Shown here one piece after another: positions 57,894-59,616 of a stretch of DNA of 59,616 bases. Numbering within the stretch: the stretch's first letter is position 1; each line of letters starts with the position of its first letter. A program made the translations under genes and the position numbers. The notes below the pieces were generated by a model. The model ran no database searches, was not told the origin of the DNA, and saw nothing but the letters and a program-made list of their open reading frames with translations. The DNA is taken from the NCBI GenBank assembly GCA_944383855.1, contig CALWRB010000049.1, positions 1 to 59,616 on the forward strand, in the 5' to 3' direction. The DNA comes from an uncultured Lachnospiraceae bacterium. GTDB lineage: Bacteria; Bacillota; Clostridia; Lachnospirales; Anaerotignaceae.

Positions 57894-59483
57894 GTGATAA
57901 CGTCAAAAAAGAAAAAATATTTGATGTCTGCGGAAACGATAGATCTGCTTTCGCAGGAATTTTCGCAATCTCTGGCGGAGGCGGAGGTGGAGCGGAGAGA
58001 TATCATACGGCTTCGGATCTCGCTGGAGGAGATTTTGGAAAACTGGCTGTCTGTTCTTGCCGATGCGCCGGTTATTCTGGTGGCAAAAAAACATATGGGA
58101 AGACAGATCATAGAAATTCGCGTGGAAGGAAAGGAAATCGAGTTAGACGATACCATAGAAAGCTTTGCGCTCTCAAGCAAATTATTGGCACAGGCCGGGC
58201 TGAGCCTGTTTCAGTGCTATAAGAACGGGGCAAACTGCCTGACAGTTTATCCACCGAAAAAACAGAAGATGGGACAAATGCAAAAATTGTTTTTTGCCAT
58301 TGTCATAGCGGTGATATTAGGGCTTGCGCAAAGGCTGCTGCCGACAGAAGTGCAAACGGGCATACAGGCGGTAACGGACTCGTTGTTTACCTTGATTTTA
58401 AATTTGCTGCTTACGATATCTTCGCCGATGATTTTTCTTTCTATTTGCTGGGGTATTTTTAACATCGGAGATATATCCGCTATGAGCCGAATCGGAAAAA
58501 AGGTCATTGCGCGGATCGTTGTACTGACATTTATCGTAGGCGTGATAGTTGCGGCAGGTTTAGTATGGTTTTTCCCGTTGGAATTTTCGTCTGCAGGTAC
58601 AACTTTAAGCGGTTTTTCGGAAATCTATCAGATCGTTTTGGATATTGTACCTTCCGATATGGTATCTCCGTTTTTGAATGGAAATACGCTGCAAATTATA
58701 TTTTTGGGTGCAGCAGTGGGCGTTGCGCTGTTGATTTTGGGGGATAGAGTGTCTGCGACAAGAGCTGTGATCGAGCAGATGAATGAAGTGGTCCAACTTT
58801 TGATGGAAGCGATCGGCTATCTGATCCCTCTGTTTGTATTCTTCAGTATTTTCGGCTTGATGGGGACAGATTTTGGTTCTGAGATCATAGGTATTTTTAA
58901 GACGCTTGTGATTGCTGTAATCGGTTGCCATCTGTTAAGTTTGGCATTTCTCATTATGCTGTCGAGTCGTTATAAAGTAAGCATTCGCCTTTTGATCAAA
59001 AAAATACTGCCCACCTTTCTCATTGGTATTACCACTGCTTCTTCCGCCGCAGCTTTTGCCACGAATATGGAAACTTGCGAAAAGAAGCTTGGCATACCGC
59101 AGACACTGGCGCATTTTGCTGTGCCGTTGGGACAGGTGATTTTTAAACCCGGCGCAGTTTTGGGATTTTCCGGCGTTTGTTTATGCATGGCGGAAAATTA
59201 CGGCATTTCGATCACACCGGCGTGGATCGTTACAATGGTCATTGTGGTGGGGCTGTTATCAATGGCAGCACCGCCCATTCCCGGCGGCGCGTTGACTTGC
59301 TATACGGTAATGTTTACCCAGCTTGGCATTCCGATAGAAGCAGTAGCTTTGGCGGTTGCGATCAATTCGCTGATCGACTTTGTTATGACGGCGAATAACC
59401 TTATCTGCCTGCAAGTGGAAACCACTGTGGTTTCCGGCAAGCTTGGCATGCTGGATAAGGAATGTTTAAAAGCGAATGTGTGA
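57894..59483 (+). CDS. Dicarboxylate/amino acid:cation symporter (DAACS) with N-terminal RsbW-like domain
   Basis: 529 residues from GTG 57894, chosen because AAGGTGG sits 9 bases upstream; an ATG at 57870 overlaps the previous gene. Residues about 1-115 are not transporter: they read like a degenerate HATPase/RsbW domain, with an N-box-like RLRISLEEILENWL and an end AGLSLFQCYKNGANCLTVYP that parallels the G2-to-last-strand part of the kinase encoded upstream (GLGIFMVKK...GFNRLTLKK); no G1 DxGxP is found. From about 130 on it is a DAACS symporter: TASSAAAFATNMETCEKKLG, AAPPIPGGALTCYTVMFTQL, NSLIDFVMTANNLIC. Substrate probably a dicarboxylate or amino acid. Stop-start distance of 17 bp ties it to the phosphatase gene. 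Confidence 0.88.
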   Translation: MITSKKKKYLMSAETIDLLSQEFSQSLAEAEVERRDIIRLRISLEEILENWLSVLADAPVILVAKKHMGRQIIEIRVEGKEIELDDTIESFALSSKLLAQAGLSLFQCYKNGANCLTVYPPKKQKMGQMQKLFFAIVIAVILGLAQRLLPTEVQTGIQAVTDSLFTLILNLLLTISSPMIFLSICWGIFNIGDISAMSRIGKKVIARIVVLTFIVGVIVAAGLVWFFPLEFSSAGTTLSGFSEIYQIVLDIVPSDMVSPFLNGNTLQIIFLGAAVGVALLILGDRVSATRAVIEQMNEVVQLLMEAIGYLIPLFVFFSIFGLMGTDFGSEIIGIFKTLVIAVIGCHLLSLAFLIMLSSRYKVSIRLLIKKILPTFLIGITTASSAAAFATNMETCEKKLGIPQTLAHFAVPLGQVIFKPGAVLGFSGVCLCMAENYGISITPAWIVTMVIVVGLLSMAAPPIPGGALTCYTVMFTQLGIPIEAVALAVAINSLIDFVMTANNLICLQVETTVVSGKLGMLDKECLKANV

Positions 59484-59616
59484 GTACCAAACAGGGAGCG
59501 TATCATAAGACTGCGCTGTAAGAGAAGAAACGATGCAGTTTAGAAATGAATCGTTGGCTGTACGGAGAGAAAAAAAGAAAGAGAAAAGTTGGAGATCCTG
59601 CCATGGTCCTATGTTT

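Noticed and set aside
1..59616. CRISPR arrays, insertion sequences, integrase or attachment sites
   Set aside because: No spaced repeats, transposase or integrase motifs were found; gene order and composition look like ordinary chromosome.

Overview
The window reads as a chromosome segment of an anaerobic low-GC Gram-positive bacterium, most likely a spore-forming clostridium of the Lachnospirales. Reasons: T-box control of pheST, an S-layer (SLH) protein, an SpoIID/LytB-type protein, a SpoIIE-type phosphatase, a candidate sigma-K promoter, many GG-rich ribosome binding sites and strong intrinsic terminators. No phage, insertion sequence, CRISPR array, rRNA or replication origin was seen. Species cannot be named from sequence alone.

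Layout. 1-3.7 kb (minus strand): YczE-type membrane protein and MarR regulator sharing one operator type, a DUF1275 protein and the ComM-like ATPase yifB. 4.1-7.4 kb: dprA-topA. 7.6-9.4 kb (minus): HD-domain protein and a very cysteine-rich protein behind a sigma-K-like promoter. 9.5-12.2 kb: glyA, a Nim-like flavoprotein, and a DUF134/NifX-type fusion with a long palindrome at its promoter. 12.3-16.1 kb: T-box and pheS-pheT. 16.4-23.5 kb: SpoIID-like protein, MBOAT acyltransferase with SGNH partner, queA, rarA. 23.5-27.8 kb: anion permease, tRNA-Pro(AGG), ECF sigma/anti-sigma pair, YbaK-Rrf2 pair. 27.9-30.4 kb: a methionine-rich leader peptide with attenuator, then metA-metY. 30.6-34.8 kb: ABC ATPase, CARDB-like surface protein and FtsX/MacB permease. 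34.8-38.5 kb: long leader, then DUF819 transporter, SGNH hydrolase, M19 dipeptidase. 38.7-44.7 kb: second MBOAT/DHHW pair and a 1000-residue SLH protein. 45.3-51.5 kb: XRE regulator, SLOG protein, a second sigma/anti-sigma pair, VanZ protein, a small gene broken by a 13-bp tandem duplication, and a surface protein. 51.7-59.5 kb: a LytTR regulator, a LytTR-style direct repeat, and an operon of binding lipoprotein, STAS protein, a SpoIIE phosphatase fused to an RsbW-like kinase, and a dicarboxylate symporter fused to an RsbW-like domain.

The two most interesting items are (1) the apparent ribosome-mediated methionine attenuator before metA (38-codon leader peptide with 10 Met, mutually exclusive hairpins, T8 terminator), and (2) the partner-switching/transport locus at 51.7-59.5 kb, where a degenerate kinase-like domain is joined to a DAACS symporter. 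Both are inferences from sequence with explicit tests given below.
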